DNA of 32,767 nt from Pirellulaceae bacterium (lineage in GTDB: Bacteria > Planctomycetota > Planctomycetia > Pirellulales > Pirellulaceae). Below the pieces are notes generated by a model, which saw only the letters and a program-made list of their open reading frames with translations, was not told the DNA's origin and searched no databases. The position numbers and the translations under genes were made by a program. Location of the stretch: positions 1 to 32,767 of the forward strand of contig JANQJJ010000533.1 of the NCBI GenBank assembly GCA_028281725.1, written 5' to 3'. Shown piece by piece: positions 18,001 to 26,146 of this stretch. The stretch's first letter is position 1. Each line of letters begins with the position of its first letter.

Positions 18001-20698
18001 ACAAGTCATTGGGCAAAATCAGCATTGCCAGGCAATACAGATTCCGGGCCAACAGTTGGCGACTCTGTTGGCCGAAGTGATAAACGCGGTCCGGATAGTT
18101 ACTCCCTCCCCCCGAAGTCATCGACAACGTCTCGTAGCTGGGGTCCAGATTGCCACTGTTAAAGCCAAGCCCAAACGTATAGTTCTCGGTGTAGTTGGTC
18201 TGGCCCACGGCTCCGTTCACCATGCCATAGGTGCGCTGTCTATAAGCCAGCGGATTTCGCTCCGCCACCGTCAGCTCATCAATCGTCCCGTTACCATCGT
18301 CATCCACTCCGTTTTGCAGCAGTTCCTCCGGCTCGTCAATATTGCCATCCCCATCGTCATCAACGCCGTTGCCGAACACACGGTTCAAATTGAATCCTTG
18401 GCCACGATGAAACTCCATGGGGAATAGTTCGGTAAAAGCGGCATAAGGGAGGGCTGTACCTACCTTGTACTCCCGGATTGCCGATACCAGGCTGAAAAGC
18501 GAATTACTCTGCCCGGCCATTCGGCTGACAGATAAAGCATTCTGACGAATGTGACGCGTCCGGGGTGAGACCGCATATGGATTGTTAACGGTACCGTTAA
18601 GACGTCGGGACATGTTGCTGCGATCCCAGTCACCGGGGCGATAGAACCTCTCCCATTCCCCGATAGAAAAAGGCAGATCGCGATACGCACCCGATAGCAG
18701 CCGAGCCTCGTAGGCATCATCCGTACCTTGGTCTATCGATGTGTTGAAAATATTTAGAACCGTGCTGTTGGTCAGCAGCGGATTCCCCATGCGGTCCAGC
18801 CCCAGGCCAATTCGGCCGTTGACGGACATGGGCAGCGCCGGTAGCTGGTTGTGCAATTGCCGGTTGCGACGCCCTCGCGCGTTGAGTTGACTTCTGACGT
18901 CGTTGCCAAAGACTCCGGCAACGGTCTCATTCCTGACGACGGCGGCGCCCACATCGAAATACTGGCCGCTCGAGCGAGCCTGCAAAAACGCCTGGTAAGT
19001 TGCCAGGTCAGGAAATAAATGCCTGAGCGAAACATCGGCCGGTCCAAAACCAATCCCCTGAGGCAGGTTGTTCCCGGCCCCCACGGCGTACGCGTCGTTG
19101 GTCACCGAATTGTAGGCCCCGCTCGTTTGCGTTAGATTTCCGGTAGCGTTCAGATCCAATCGCGCGTCGAGTCCTTCGATGGTGTAAGAAACCAGCGTCT
19201 TGAGTAGCTTGCCCTCAGCAGAAGTGAGCAGAGGCAGGTTGGGATCGATCCACATGCCATCGAAGATATTGTCTGCATCGCTATCCAAATCCCACGGGCC
19301 GCTTGTCAACCAACGAACCCATTGGAGAAACACCGGTGCGCCATGGACGGTATCCGTCGCCCAGTTGGTCGACCATATCACATTCAGTTGGACGCTCTGT
19401 CCGGCAAGCCCCACTCCCGGATTGCTGCCGGTGAAATTTGGATTGACGATGTACGCCGGGTGGTTCGGGGTAATCACTTGGATGGAAAGAGGTCGCGCGA
19501 CGGCGGCTTCGATCCGCCGAACAGTCGCAATTAAATCTTCTTCCGTATACGTCAACGGATCTTTCCAATTGACGATATAGTTCACTAGCGCGGCACGATG
19601 AAAGCTAGGAATAATGCCCGTGCTATCCGTAGCTCCGCTAGCTCGATGGCTCATCCAGAAGTTGTTGAAGTCGGCGGCATCATACGATTCATCAGCGTCT
19701 CCGGTGGGACCCCCACCCAGCCGCCCATAATGAGGTTGCAGCGCGACCGGAAAGGTAGAGATTCCCGTCGAATCAAACGGAGCTGCCAACGTGTGGGATT
19801 GGCTGAGCGTTCCAGAAATCAGGCTCGTTCCAATCCCGATTCCATGGGCATTGTACGGAGCCGCATTGAGTTGAATTTGATAACCAGGCAGCGGGACTCC
19901 TGCGGTAGTACCAAACTGAACGGTGGGCTGATTGTCTGGGGGAACCGAGGGATAACACAACCAAAGCCCCCGCTTCTGCGGGTTGGTACCTCCCTGAGGC
20001 GTTTCCGTAGTCCACTCACGGATGCTTTGGGTCGCCGCACCCACAGTAACCAACCCACCCTTGACGCTCTGCAGGTCGATGACAATCGAGTGATTTTGGG
20101 CCCTGCGCAACATGTCGGGATTGCCCGAGCCATCCACCGCACCCGTCGTGTCACCGATATAGCGGATAACTCGAAACGATTGCCCGCGCAGCGGACCTTC
20201 CAAGAAGGTGGCGATTCGATTCGTCCACACGTCGTGTTCCGCAGGCAAGCCCGCAGGTTGTTCATTTACAACCGGTTGCGCATCCAGGACGATAGGAATG
20301 CGGAGAAACCGCCCCGCCAGCAGCATGGGGCGTTCGATATCGCCATGCGACAAAGGAGTATAAAAAGGAGGCGGTGTCGGTGCCGGCAAACCAAATTCGA
20401 ATCGTCTGACGCGCAATTGAGTTGGAGCTTCCACGGCACCATAGAGATCGGCAAGCAAATCGTGCCGCCACAACGGGGATTGCATGTCGGTCGTGCCACG
20501 CAGCACCGGACGCATGGCCGCATCCAGCAGCTTGGCCGGCGGAGTGCCGCGATAATCGCGCCGCGCCAGCCCCACGCTCGACGCGCGGGATTGACTCGAT
20601 ACCACCACATAGGTCACCGCCAACAGACTAAAAAGCGACAGCATGCCCAAGACGACCAGCAAAATCAGGCCACGTCGATTGTTTTGACGAGTCTTCAT
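15035..20698 (-). CDS. Giant GspK-like minor pseudopilin
   Basis: This 1887-residue protein ends the pilus/secretion cluster. Its start is a basic leader, RRG, then a hydrophobic helix (LILLVVLGMLSLFSLLAV), with Gly10 as the -1 cleavage residue. The residue at +5 is Val and not the usual Glu, as in GspK, the tip pseudopilin that lacks Glu5. It follows GspG, GspH and GspI types as GspK does. GspK proteins in proteobacteria are near 330 residues, so this is more than five times longer. The remainder looks secreted and rich in Asn, Thr, Gly and Pro. Around residues 775-807 lie two acidic loops, GVDDDGDGNIDE and GVDDDGNGTIDE, of the calcium-binding DxDxDG type. The ATG at 20698 has AGGAG eight bases upstream. 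The assignment rests on the N-terminus and gene order; the function of the bulk is unknown. Confidence 0.65.
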   Translation of the reverse strand: MKTRQNNRRGLILLVVLGMLSLFSLLAVTYVVVSSQSRASSVGLARRDYRGTPPAKLLDAAMRPVLRGTTDMQSPLWRHDLLADLYGAVEAPTQLRVRRFEFGLPAPTPPPFYTPLSHGDIERPMLLAGRFLRIPIVLDAQPVVNEQPAGLPAEHDVWTNRIATFLEGPLRGQSFRVIRYIGDTTGAVDGSGNPDMLRRAQNHSIVIDLQSVKGGLVTVGAATQSIREWTTETPQGGTNPQKRGLWLCYPSVPPDNQPTVQFGTTAGVPLPGYQIQLNAAPYNAHGIGIGTSLISGTLSQSHTLAAPFDSTGISTFPVALQPHYGRLGGGPTGDADESYDAADFNNFWMSHRASGATDSTGIIPSFHRAALVNYIVNWKDPLTYTEEDLIATVRRIEAAVARPLSIQVITPNHPAYIVNPNFTGSNPGVGLAGQSVQLNVIWSTNWATDTVHGAPVFLQWVRWLTSGPWDLDSDADNIFDGMWIDPNLPLLTSAEGKLLKTLVSYTIEGLDARLDLNATGNLTQTSGAYNSVTNDAYAVGAGNNLPQGIGFGPADVSLRHLFPDLATYQAFLQARSSGQYFDVGAAVVRNETVAGVFGNDVRSQLNARGRRNRQLHNQLPALPMSVNGRIGLGLDRMGNPLLTNSTVLNIFNTSIDQGTDDAYEARLLSGAYRDLPFSIGEWERFYRPGDWDRSNMSRRLNGTVNNPYAVSPRTRHIRQNALSVSRMAGQSNSLFSLVSAIREYKVGTALPYAAFTELFPMEFHRGQGFNLNRVFGNGVDDDGDGNIDEPEELLQNGVDDDGNGTIDELTVAERNPLAYRQRTYGMVNGAVGQTNYTENYTFGLGFNSGNLDPSYETLSMTSGGGSNYPDRVYHFGQQSRQLLARNLYCLAMLILPNDLYPSNRPTTNSITGNDRARIIAQWAVNVVDFRDADSAMTRFPYDPDPFAIESTVYWEPEIAKGEVVWGNEQQDVVLTESLFTHDLRVKDTQNGGGGDGQHLTTGTAPNRDDDYDQYRIPEGSGFFELLCLRTTASTNDSTAPGVSSSLYGTTGGDKVLNLSALTPADANGNNFPVYRIAISQPHPTGPNTPLGLQDPAQAATRVNTTYQISRNQDLNGLGWDFHNPAGAAPYEIDRVVLFTQPGAITINRATIPDMPASITDAQMPGHVFTNRSGGNMLLHGGQYLVVGPRQTTYFGSRDLGPGLTNHRPNHHRIVLEDAVTTPSNTTPAAYSNWATFFDSNNNLIVNRRQDASGQAITRDCVSMIAATDPATDPNWVAPAGLTIPDAIGLNVSAPHAHNYYLAPREVLDSADTMADPDNNAPGFANMPADAYYDFGGNGTAIDLPDTPFDGQAGSKYPLGTGAGHWALGHQLGIPNPGTQEDWCTAFLQRLADPERPWHAAFNPYITIDWIPIDLTVFSGEESVAGSNVRFVSRQKAGNMSDVSNGGFAAGGPRTFLSYATTTLQNTPASGATGVFFDRELPTDQADTTVNPPTPLVPRPTNGTNHFVTLGYLNSTFELMGESGGTTVVTNYVGVPSTMPAALFWADRPFANPYELMSVPLSAPGQLMQEFSAPATGTPSDLYSSEDRPSEFTHLPNFFQAMASPTGETSAAMLFELTETPSPWSDAEDFVSPGDIDFVTGGNDLQDAINQVFGTLRAPYNRISRFVEPGRVNINDVSEPDVWQGIMWNAMTPGTRDTSTTPPYWTALLGSRCGYPKPVPAGSPGEGFIPNPRNVNLDARFPTQFAGVFKSVFDVGMVPTTRDSVLDATASTNPANVTLMRVAPGGTTPLFAPATNPMPVKQPFVEYLPITRLANLTTTRSNVFSIRVTIGFFEFNAATGIGREYGEDEGGVQRHRGFYVVDRSIPVAYQTGQDLNTDDCIIVRRIIE
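18278..18376 (-). repeat. Two calcium-loop repeats in the GspK-like protein
   Basis: NGVDDDGDGNIDE and NGVDDDGNGTIDE lie 18 residues apart. Both have the DxDxDG spacing of thrombospondin type 3 or EF-hand-like calcium loops. Calcium is a known stabiliser of the GspK tip domain in proteobacteria, so a similar role is plausible here. Confidence 0.6.
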
Positions 20699-20839
20699 CT
20701 ATCGAACTCCTACAACCTCAGGAACAGGTTGTCCAAGTAACACGCCCCACAAGCCAAGCTGATGGGAGCCAAACCGCACCGCTCCGGCCGGCTTCAATCT
20801 GTTGAAAAGTAATCTGCTTAAACGCGAGCCGAGCCCCAG

Positions 20840-22312
20840 CTAAAAACCAGACGTGACCGGCACATCGATAACACGTTCGTAGACCGACACCGCGCCTTGA
20901 ACCAACGTCCCGGTCGTCGGCGTCAACAGTGTCGCGCCATTCCCAGTGATGACGACCGATTCCGGCGGGGTGAGAGCTGGATTGAAAAATGTCCAATCCG
21001 GACCTTCCAAAACCACATTCCGAGCCCACACATCATCCGGCGGTGAATTGCCATAGGGATCTGCGACCAGCGGACCGACTGAGACCAGCGGACCGACTGC
21101 GGCCAGCGGACCGACTACGGCATCGCCGTCTACGCCAATGATGCGATACCAGCGAAAGACGGAAAACGGCTCAACGACCAGGGGGGGCGCCGTAGAAACC
21201 TGTTGTGCGGCGACATGCTTGCCCAACATGATCCAGTCGCCCACGGTCACCTCGTCGTCCACTCCGGCCGAACCAACCAACGTGACACGGCCACCATTGC
21301 CCCCGACAAAATTGCCGGACTGAGGAACCACCCAAACCACACGTTCCCCCTTCGGCTTCTGGTCAGGCGTCAAGAGTGATCCAGGAGTGCGGGAAGCGAA
21401 TGTGGCCGGATCTATAAAAGTACGATCTCGCTGCTTAATCACCACCAGCGACAACGTGTAGCTGCTTTCCACATTGTTGTTCAGCACCTCCAAGGGACTG
21501 AGCGTGGCCAGCCAAGAATATTTGGTACCGACACTCGCCTTGCCAATAGGCTGCGGAAGAGTCGGCGCGGCAGGTGACGTCAGCAGCTGAAACTTGCGCG
21601 CCGAAGGAACGGAGCCTTCTTTTTCATTGGTCAGAATGGTCAGATCATCTTGAGAGGCAAACAGGTTTTCGACCTGTTTTTCGTTCATCGTTGACCCGGG
21701 GGCCCCCAGGGTTACCCGCAACATCCTGGGCTGGTCCGTCCAGGCAATGCCGCTGGTGGTGGCAATGGCCAAATCGGGATCCGTGGTTGGATTGAAGCCA
21801 TCTTGGAAATACGGGAACAACGCGGGACGGTACCAGTGAGTTCCACTCGGCTGTGTGAACGCTCCGGCTGTGATCGCTGCACGCACGGTTCGATCGGAGT
21901 AAAACGCCGGATCAATACAAACCGAGTACTTGCCCCATGGCCGACGATGCAGCGGAGCTAACGAGCCGGTGGAGTTCGACAGCTGGCCTGGCATCGGCAG
22001 TGTCCGAAACATGTTCTTGGCAAAATTTTTCACTCCGGGGTTAACCGTCACCGCACCGGCATTGTAAGTGTAATCCTGATACCAGGACCAATTGGATGCT
22101 TCATTCATGCCGCGCGTAATGAGTTCGCCGTACCAAGCCTGAGCCAACGACTGCGTCTCGCTGGCGGTATTGGCCTGGGAGGCATAGCGGCCGGACATCA
22201 GCAGCAAAGAAGCGATGCCAAGTAGACCGGAAATCGCGATACCGGTTGCAAACAACACTTCAACAACAGTCACGCCTCGGCGGCGATTTCTCATTCTCTG
22301 GTTAGCACTCAT
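20840..22312 (-). CDS. GspI/PilV-like minor pseudopilin
   Basis: This protein has 490 residues. The leader MSANQRMRNRRRG ends in Gly13, followed by VTVVEVLFATGIAISGLLG, with Glu at +5, so it is a class III prepilin to be cleaved and N-methylated by a prepilin peptidase. The VTVVEVL opening, with its later glycine-rich helix, is typical of GspI/PilV. The C-terminal globular part is far longer than in proteobacterial GspI (about 120 residues) and contains a small repeat, VGPL, at 21063-21116. It starts 18 bases after the stop of the GspH-like gene and is probably co-transcribed with it. The 141 bases before the GspK-like gene hold nothing recognised. Confidence 0.7.
   Translation of the reverse strand: MSANQRMRNRRRGVTVVEVLFATGIAISGLLGIASLLLMSGRYASQANTASETQSLAQAWYGELITRGMNEASNWSWYQDYTYNAGAVTVNPGVKNFAKNMFRTLPMPGQLSNSTGSLAPLHRRPWGKYSVCIDPAFYSDRTVRAAITAGAFTQPSGTHWYRPALFPYFQDGFNPTTDPDLAIATTSGIAWTDQPRMLRVTLGAPGSTMNEKQVENLFASQDDLTILTNEKEGSVPSARKFQLLTSPAAPTLPQPIGKASVGTKYSWLATLSPLEVLNNNVESSYTLSLVVIKQRDRTFIDPATFASRTPGSLLTPDQKPKGERVVWVVPQSGNFVGGNGGRVTLVGSAGVDDEVTVGDWIMLGKHVAAQQVSTAPPLVVEPFSVFRWYRIIGVDGDAVVGPLAAVGPLVSVGPLVADPYGNSPPDDVWARNVVLEGPDWTFFNPALTPPESVVITGNGATLLTPTTGTLVQGAVSVYERVIDVPVTSGF
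21063..21116 (-). repeat. Three tandem 18-base units inside the GspI-like gene
   Basis: Units 21063-21080, 21081-21098 and 21099-21116 all end CCAGCGGACCGACT and differ only in the first few bases. They encode a VGPL-containing hexapeptide repeated three times. The unit is in frame, so copy-number change would lengthen or shorten the protein without breaking it. Confidence 0.8.
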
Positions 22313-22330
22313 CGTTTCGTCTCACTTCGC

Positions 22331-23611
22331 CTAGTTGTTCGTCGCAGTCACCGCATTGGTAGCCAATGACCGCGCTTGCGCAACACGATCCGAAACTGGA
22401 TCCGTAAAACCGGGACTGGAAACGCTCGTTCCCTGCACTGCCGAGCTTGTGACCACACCCGAATAGGGATTAATGGAAATCCACGTATTGGCGGTGTCCA
22501 TGATGTTGGACCGGAGATCGTCCGTCGCATTCAAGGCTCCAGCAGCATCGAGAGCCGGCGACGTGGGCACTTGATCGGTCACACCAACGAGCAAATGAAT
22601 CAATCCCGTGGGAGCCCCAGGCTGAAACAAGGGAGCCACTACGCTGGCGGCCCGGTTCTGCGAATACCACGTATCCACGGTGCCACGCGGATTAAACACG
22701 ATATAGATCGGTCCGTAGTTGGGATTGGTCGACGGGTAGGCCGCCCCGCTGGTGTTGGTGGCATGGATCGAGTCACTGCTAAAATCGCGACCGGTTTGTC
22801 CCATACCGGAAAAATGCAGGTCGATGCAAGTCCCTCGCGGCAGGGAGATTCCCTGCGCTAACGATTTACTCGGCGTACGATACACTCTGAAAGCCACACT
22901 CGGTCCGGACCCGATCCCCGGATCCCCCCTCGGCACCGACCAGACAGGCTCCACCATGGGTTTGTTGGTGACATTGCCCGGTCCCGTACCGGCAGCCCAG
23001 GGCGGATTGGTAAAACTGAGGATGACTTGACTGTTCGTCATGTCAAAAACCGGATCCGCGTTGAGCACAAAACGTTGACGGCGAGGACCGAGTTCGAGCA
23101 AGTCGCCCGCCCGGACCATCCCCGACGAAGTCGGCGGATTGGTGGACAAATCAAACAAGCTGGCTGCTTGAGCGGCGGCAATTCGAATCGCATCCGCAAA
23201 ACCATCGTTGGCATTGGGATCTGAAGAGCTCGCCGGCAGGTCATACAACTCACCCGTCGCCCCCGCCCAATCGCCCTGATAAGGCGGGAACACATCCCCG
23301 GTCGAAAGACGCGTGCAGGTATTGTTGGCAACCAAACTATCGTTCGCAGTGGCTCCACCACCGGCGTCATATCGCAAGCGATCAATAATCAAGGCCACCG
23401 GTCGCCCGGTCGCCACGGCGCGGGCCTTGGCTGCCTGCGCATACCCCTGTACCAGGCGGGCCGCCTGACTGACCTTTTGATCTGCGAGCAACCCCTTGAG
23501 CGATGGCAGCGTGACCGCCGCGATCAAAATAATAATTGCCATCACGATCAATAATTCGACCAGTGTAAAGGCATGGCGAGGTTTCATTGTCGAATTACGT
23601 TGGCAACTCAC
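22331..23611 (-). CDS. GspH-like pseudopilin
   Basis: This protein has 426 residues from a GTG at 23611. The start was chosen because GGGAGGG (23618-23624) lies six bases upstream, whereas the in-frame ATG at 23587 and the upstream TTG at 23632 have no such site. The leader is MSCQRNSTMKPRHA, then FTLVELLIVMAIIILIAAV, with Glu at +5 and Ala, not Gly, at -1. The segment after the helix (LKGLLADQKVSQAARLVQGY and ALIIDRLRYD) fits GspH-type minor pseudopilins. It begins 13 bases after the preceding gene's stop, so translational coupling is likely. The globular domain is about twice the usual length. Confidence 0.7.
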   Translation of the reverse strand: MSCQRNSTMKPRHAFTLVELLIVMAIIILIAAVTLPSLKGLLADQKVSQAARLVQGYAQAAKARAVATGRPVALIIDRLRYDAGGGATANDSLVANNTCTRLSTGDVFPPYQGDWAGATGELYDLPASSSDPNANDGFADAIRIAAAQAASLFDLSTNPPTSSGMVRAGDLLELGPRRQRFVLNADPVFDMTNSQVILSFTNPPWAAGTGPGNVTNKPMVEPVWSVPRGDPGIGSGPSVAFRVYRTPSKSLAQGISLPRGTCIDLHFSGMGQTGRDFSSDSIHATNTSGAAYPSTNPNYGPIYIVFNPRGTVDTWYSQNRAASVVAPLFQPGAPTGLIHLLVGVTDQVPTSPALDAAGALNATDDLRSNIMDTANTWISINPYSGVVTSSAVQGTSVSSPGFTDPVSDRVAQARSLATNAVTATNN

Positions 23612-23617
23612 AGCGAA

Positions 23618-23624
23618 CCCTCCC
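23618..23624 (-). promoter_or_regulatory. Strong Shine-Dalgarno that sets the GspH-like start
   Basis: GGGAGGG on the minus strand sits six bases before the GTG at 23611 and directly next to the stop codon of the preceding pseudopilin gene. It supports GTG as the start. Confidence 0.65.
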
Positions 23625-24797
23625 TTATTCAAGAATCAAGTTGTAGTTGGTGATATTGTCCGAAGCCCCACGCGACATTGGATTGAGAATGCTTCCAAGG
23701 CCAGCCCCTGTCCGCACTTTAGCCTGCCTGTCATAGGAACCAATGTAAGGATCTGGATAGTAGTAAAGCCCGCCCGTACTGTGAGCTGGCGAATTAGTCC
23801 CGCTCCATGTTTGCGAGGCATAAGCTAAAGGCGCTGGTGGATTGCCCGTCGTGATATCGAACGTGATGTTGAATTCTCTATCTGGACCAGCAGAAATCAC
23901 GAGCGGAACCAGTAGCCAAGGTTTCTCATCCATGGCGTAGGCCGAATCGGACCAGCGCCAGTCGGCGCGAACCGGATCCATCGCGTCGGGCGTGCTCGTA
24001 TCATTGAGCGGACTGGCATAACCCGAAGGCCAACGCAACCAACGTATCGGAGTCCCCCAGGCGTCAATAAACTCCGGCATGCCATCCCCGTCGGTGTCGC
24101 CAATTTCCGTGGAACGAAATCCCTCTAAAGCCGAACCACCGTTGTAATTGGCAGCCGCGACAATCTGATACAACCACTCCGCGCCTTGATTGGTCGTGTT
24201 AGCCGACGCGGGCATAACGGCCGGAACAATCGGCGTCACCGCGCCAAAATACGGCGATGGAATAGCCCCCAACCCGATCTTCGCGCGAAAATTGTTTAGC
24301 TTTCCAGGCACAACCCGGGAAGCAACGTAATACGGCGCATCATCGCCCGTTATGCCAGACGCGTTATTGGCCGTACGCAAGGCCGCCTTGTAAGCTGTCG
24401 GTGGATAGAGAACATCCGTCAGGCGGTCGGGCATCTCCATCCGCATCAAATCACGCAGCACGATCATCCTCAGCCGGGCTCCTTCGCGAGGACTCAGGGC
24501 AGGTTGGCCAAGGAGCGTTGGGTTGGAAAGATCGCGCTGCGGACGCAGCCAAGTCGGATCAATATCGATCCGTGCGGCGCGATACCGAAACTTCTCCCAT
24601 TCCTGCAAGATGATGGCGTTTAGCTTTTCGACCGTCTTGCGTGTCTTGGCAATGTTTGCGTCTTGCTGAGCACCGGCCAACGAAAACAAGACCATGCCCG
24701 CCATCACACCAATGATCGCCAGCCCCACCAAAAGCTCTACCAGCGTAAAACTTGGACGAAATCTCGGGGCTAATCGTTTGGAGATATCTGAAATCAT
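23625..24797 (-). CDS. GspG-like pseudopilin (second of two)
   Basis: This protein has 390 residues from the ATG at 24797, which has GAGGA eight bases upstream; the longer frame to 24827 lacks a site. The leader MISDISKRLAPRFRPS precedes FTLVELLVGLAIIGVMAGM, with Glu at +5 but Ser at -1 where Gly is normal. The C-terminal part carries DTDGDGMPEFIDAWGTP: the DxDxDG loop suggests calcium binding, and DxWGxP is a hallmark of GspG-type pseudopilins. At 390 residues it is much longer than typical GspG (about 140). It is preceded by a 152-base gap with nothing recognised and followed closely by the GspH-like gene. Confidence 0.7.
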   Translation of the reverse strand: MISDISKRLAPRFRPSFTLVELLVGLAIIGVMAGMVLFSLAGAQQDANIAKTRKTVEKLNAIILQEWEKFRYRAARIDIDPTWLRPQRDLSNPTLLGQPALSPREGARLRMIVLRDLMRMEMPDRLTDVLYPPTAYKAALRTANNASGITGDDAPYYVASRVVPGKLNNFRAKIGLGAIPSPYFGAVTPIVPAVMPASANTTNQGAEWLYQIVAAANYNGGSALEGFRSTEIGDTDGDGMPEFIDAWGTPIRWLRWPSGYASPLNDTSTPDAMDPVRADWRWSDSAYAMDEKPWLLVPLVISAGPDREFNITFDITTGNPPAPLAYASQTWSGTNSPAHSTGGLYYYPDPYIGSYDRQAKVRTGAGLGSILNPMSRGASDNITNYNLILE

Positions 24798-24949
24798 CCA
24801 GAAATCCTCAACAATGTTTAAACGCACGGTGAGACACGTTTCAAAATGAGATCGAATTCTCAGATAGAAACACTTTCAGCTCAGAACCTCACCCTTGTCT
24901 ATAAAATGCAAATGCCAGACCATAACCTGTCGATATCCAGAATGGTTCG

Positions 24950-26056
24950 TTACCTGGAGTTGTCCAAGGAATCGCCCAACACGCCTTCGGAAAAATTGGT
25001 CGCGTTATCTAATTGAGTACTAACGCCCGATGTGTTTGCGTAGGCAGTTAAATCACCAACCGCCGGCATTGCACCCGGCAGCCTCCCAAAATCGATACTG
25101 TCGCCACTGGGAAAGCGGAAAAAGACCGGACCACCACCGCTGCCTGGCACAAACGGAATACCACCATACGAATCATCCAGACCGGCCGACTGAATCTGAA
25201 ACCCATCTTCGTTCATGTAACGGTAGTAGGCGTCGGCATTGGCAGGCGTTGCCGCCACGGTCGTGCGCACGTCATCGGAACGATAGGGACGCGCGGCACC
25301 AGCACCAATTCCCGTCGGCGTGTAGTGATTGTAGAACGCCCCGGCACTAGAGGCATAACTATAGGTTCGGTGATCAAAATAAACGAACGGCGCAGTCTTA
25401 CCGCTGGGTACATAAACGGGCAGGACATCATTGACGTTAAGCGGAGGGCCAAACAATAGCGCCTCATCCGTCGATAGCGTCACCCCTCCCGTTACCTCTA
25501 GCGTCAGCTGAGGCTGCTTGAATTCATACAGCGGCTCATTGCGATCGGGATTGTACTGAACACTCCTGGAAGCCGCCGGCTCACTGGAGTTCACCTGAAC
25601 TCCGGCCGCGTTGACGATGAAAAACGGCCCGCCAGGTCCTGACAGCGGGTAAACCGGATCGCTGCTGAAGCCTCCCAGGAAAAACACCAAAGCTTCCGGT
25701 GGATCCATCACACCCAGCGGCGCGCCGGTACTGGTGTTGACCAGCGGAGGAGACAGTAGCGCCAATTCGGAAGAGGCAATCTGAGGGAAGACCTTGCGAA
25801 AATGGCGAGTCATCACGACAGAACTCGAGCCGTCCGGCGGGAGGTCACCATACTTCTGCCGGTATTGCTCGACGGCATTCGCGATGGTCGTGACCTCCAT
25901 GGCGATCGCCCTCTTCTTCGCGGCATTCAATGCTATGTTGACCACGGGCACCAATAGCCCTACCAGGACGCCGATGATGGCGATGACCATCAAGACCTCC
26001 ACCAAGGTGAAACCTGGACGGGTACGCACTCGGGCTGCCTTTACTAGGGTTCGCAT
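24950..26056 (-). CDS. GspG-like pseudopilin (first of two)
   Basis: This protein has 368 residues from the ATG at 26056; the longer frame to 26146 would add a 30-residue charged extension before a normal leader. The leader MRTLVKAARVRTRPG ends in Gly15, then FTLVEVLMVIAIIGVLVGLL with Glu at +5, a canonical prepilin signal. After the helix comes ALNAAKKRAIAMEVTTIANA and EQYRQKYGDLPPDG, the usual pseudopilin stalk. Near the end FQIQSAGLDDSYGG resembles the C-terminal loop of GspG. It follows the GspF-like gene by 90 bases. It is the most canonical pilin of the set and therefore the best candidate for the major pseudopilin. Confidence 0.75.
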   Translation of the reverse strand: MRTLVKAARVRTRPGFTLVEVLMVIAIIGVLVGLLVPVVNIALNAAKKRAIAMEVTTIANAVEQYRQKYGDLPPDGSSSVVMTRHFRKVFPQIASSELALLSPPLVNTSTGAPLGVMDPPEALVFFLGGFSSDPVYPLSGPGGPFFIVNAAGVQVNSSEPAASRSVQYNPDRNEPLYEFKQPQLTLEVTGGVTLSTDEALLFGPPLNVNDVLPVYVPSGKTAPFVYFDHRTYSYASSAGAFYNHYTPTGIGAGAARPYRSDDVRTTVAATPANADAYYRYMNEDGFQIQSAGLDDSYGGIPFVPGSGGGPVFFRFPSGDSIDFGRLPGAMPAVGDLTAYANTSGVSTQLDNATNFSEGVLGDSLDNSR

Positions 26057-26146
26057 GACTCTGGGCCTCCGATTTTTCTTTTCAATCGTTTCGTCCGGCC
26101 ACGGTCGCGGCCATCTTTTTTTAAGTTCGTGTTCTAGGGCCGGCAC

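Noticed and set aside
16937-18427. 496-residue plus-strand open frame inside the GspK-like gene
   Set aside because: Composition is Arg/Ile-rich and unlike a protein; the opposite strand has a continuous 1887-residue frame with a prepilin-like start.
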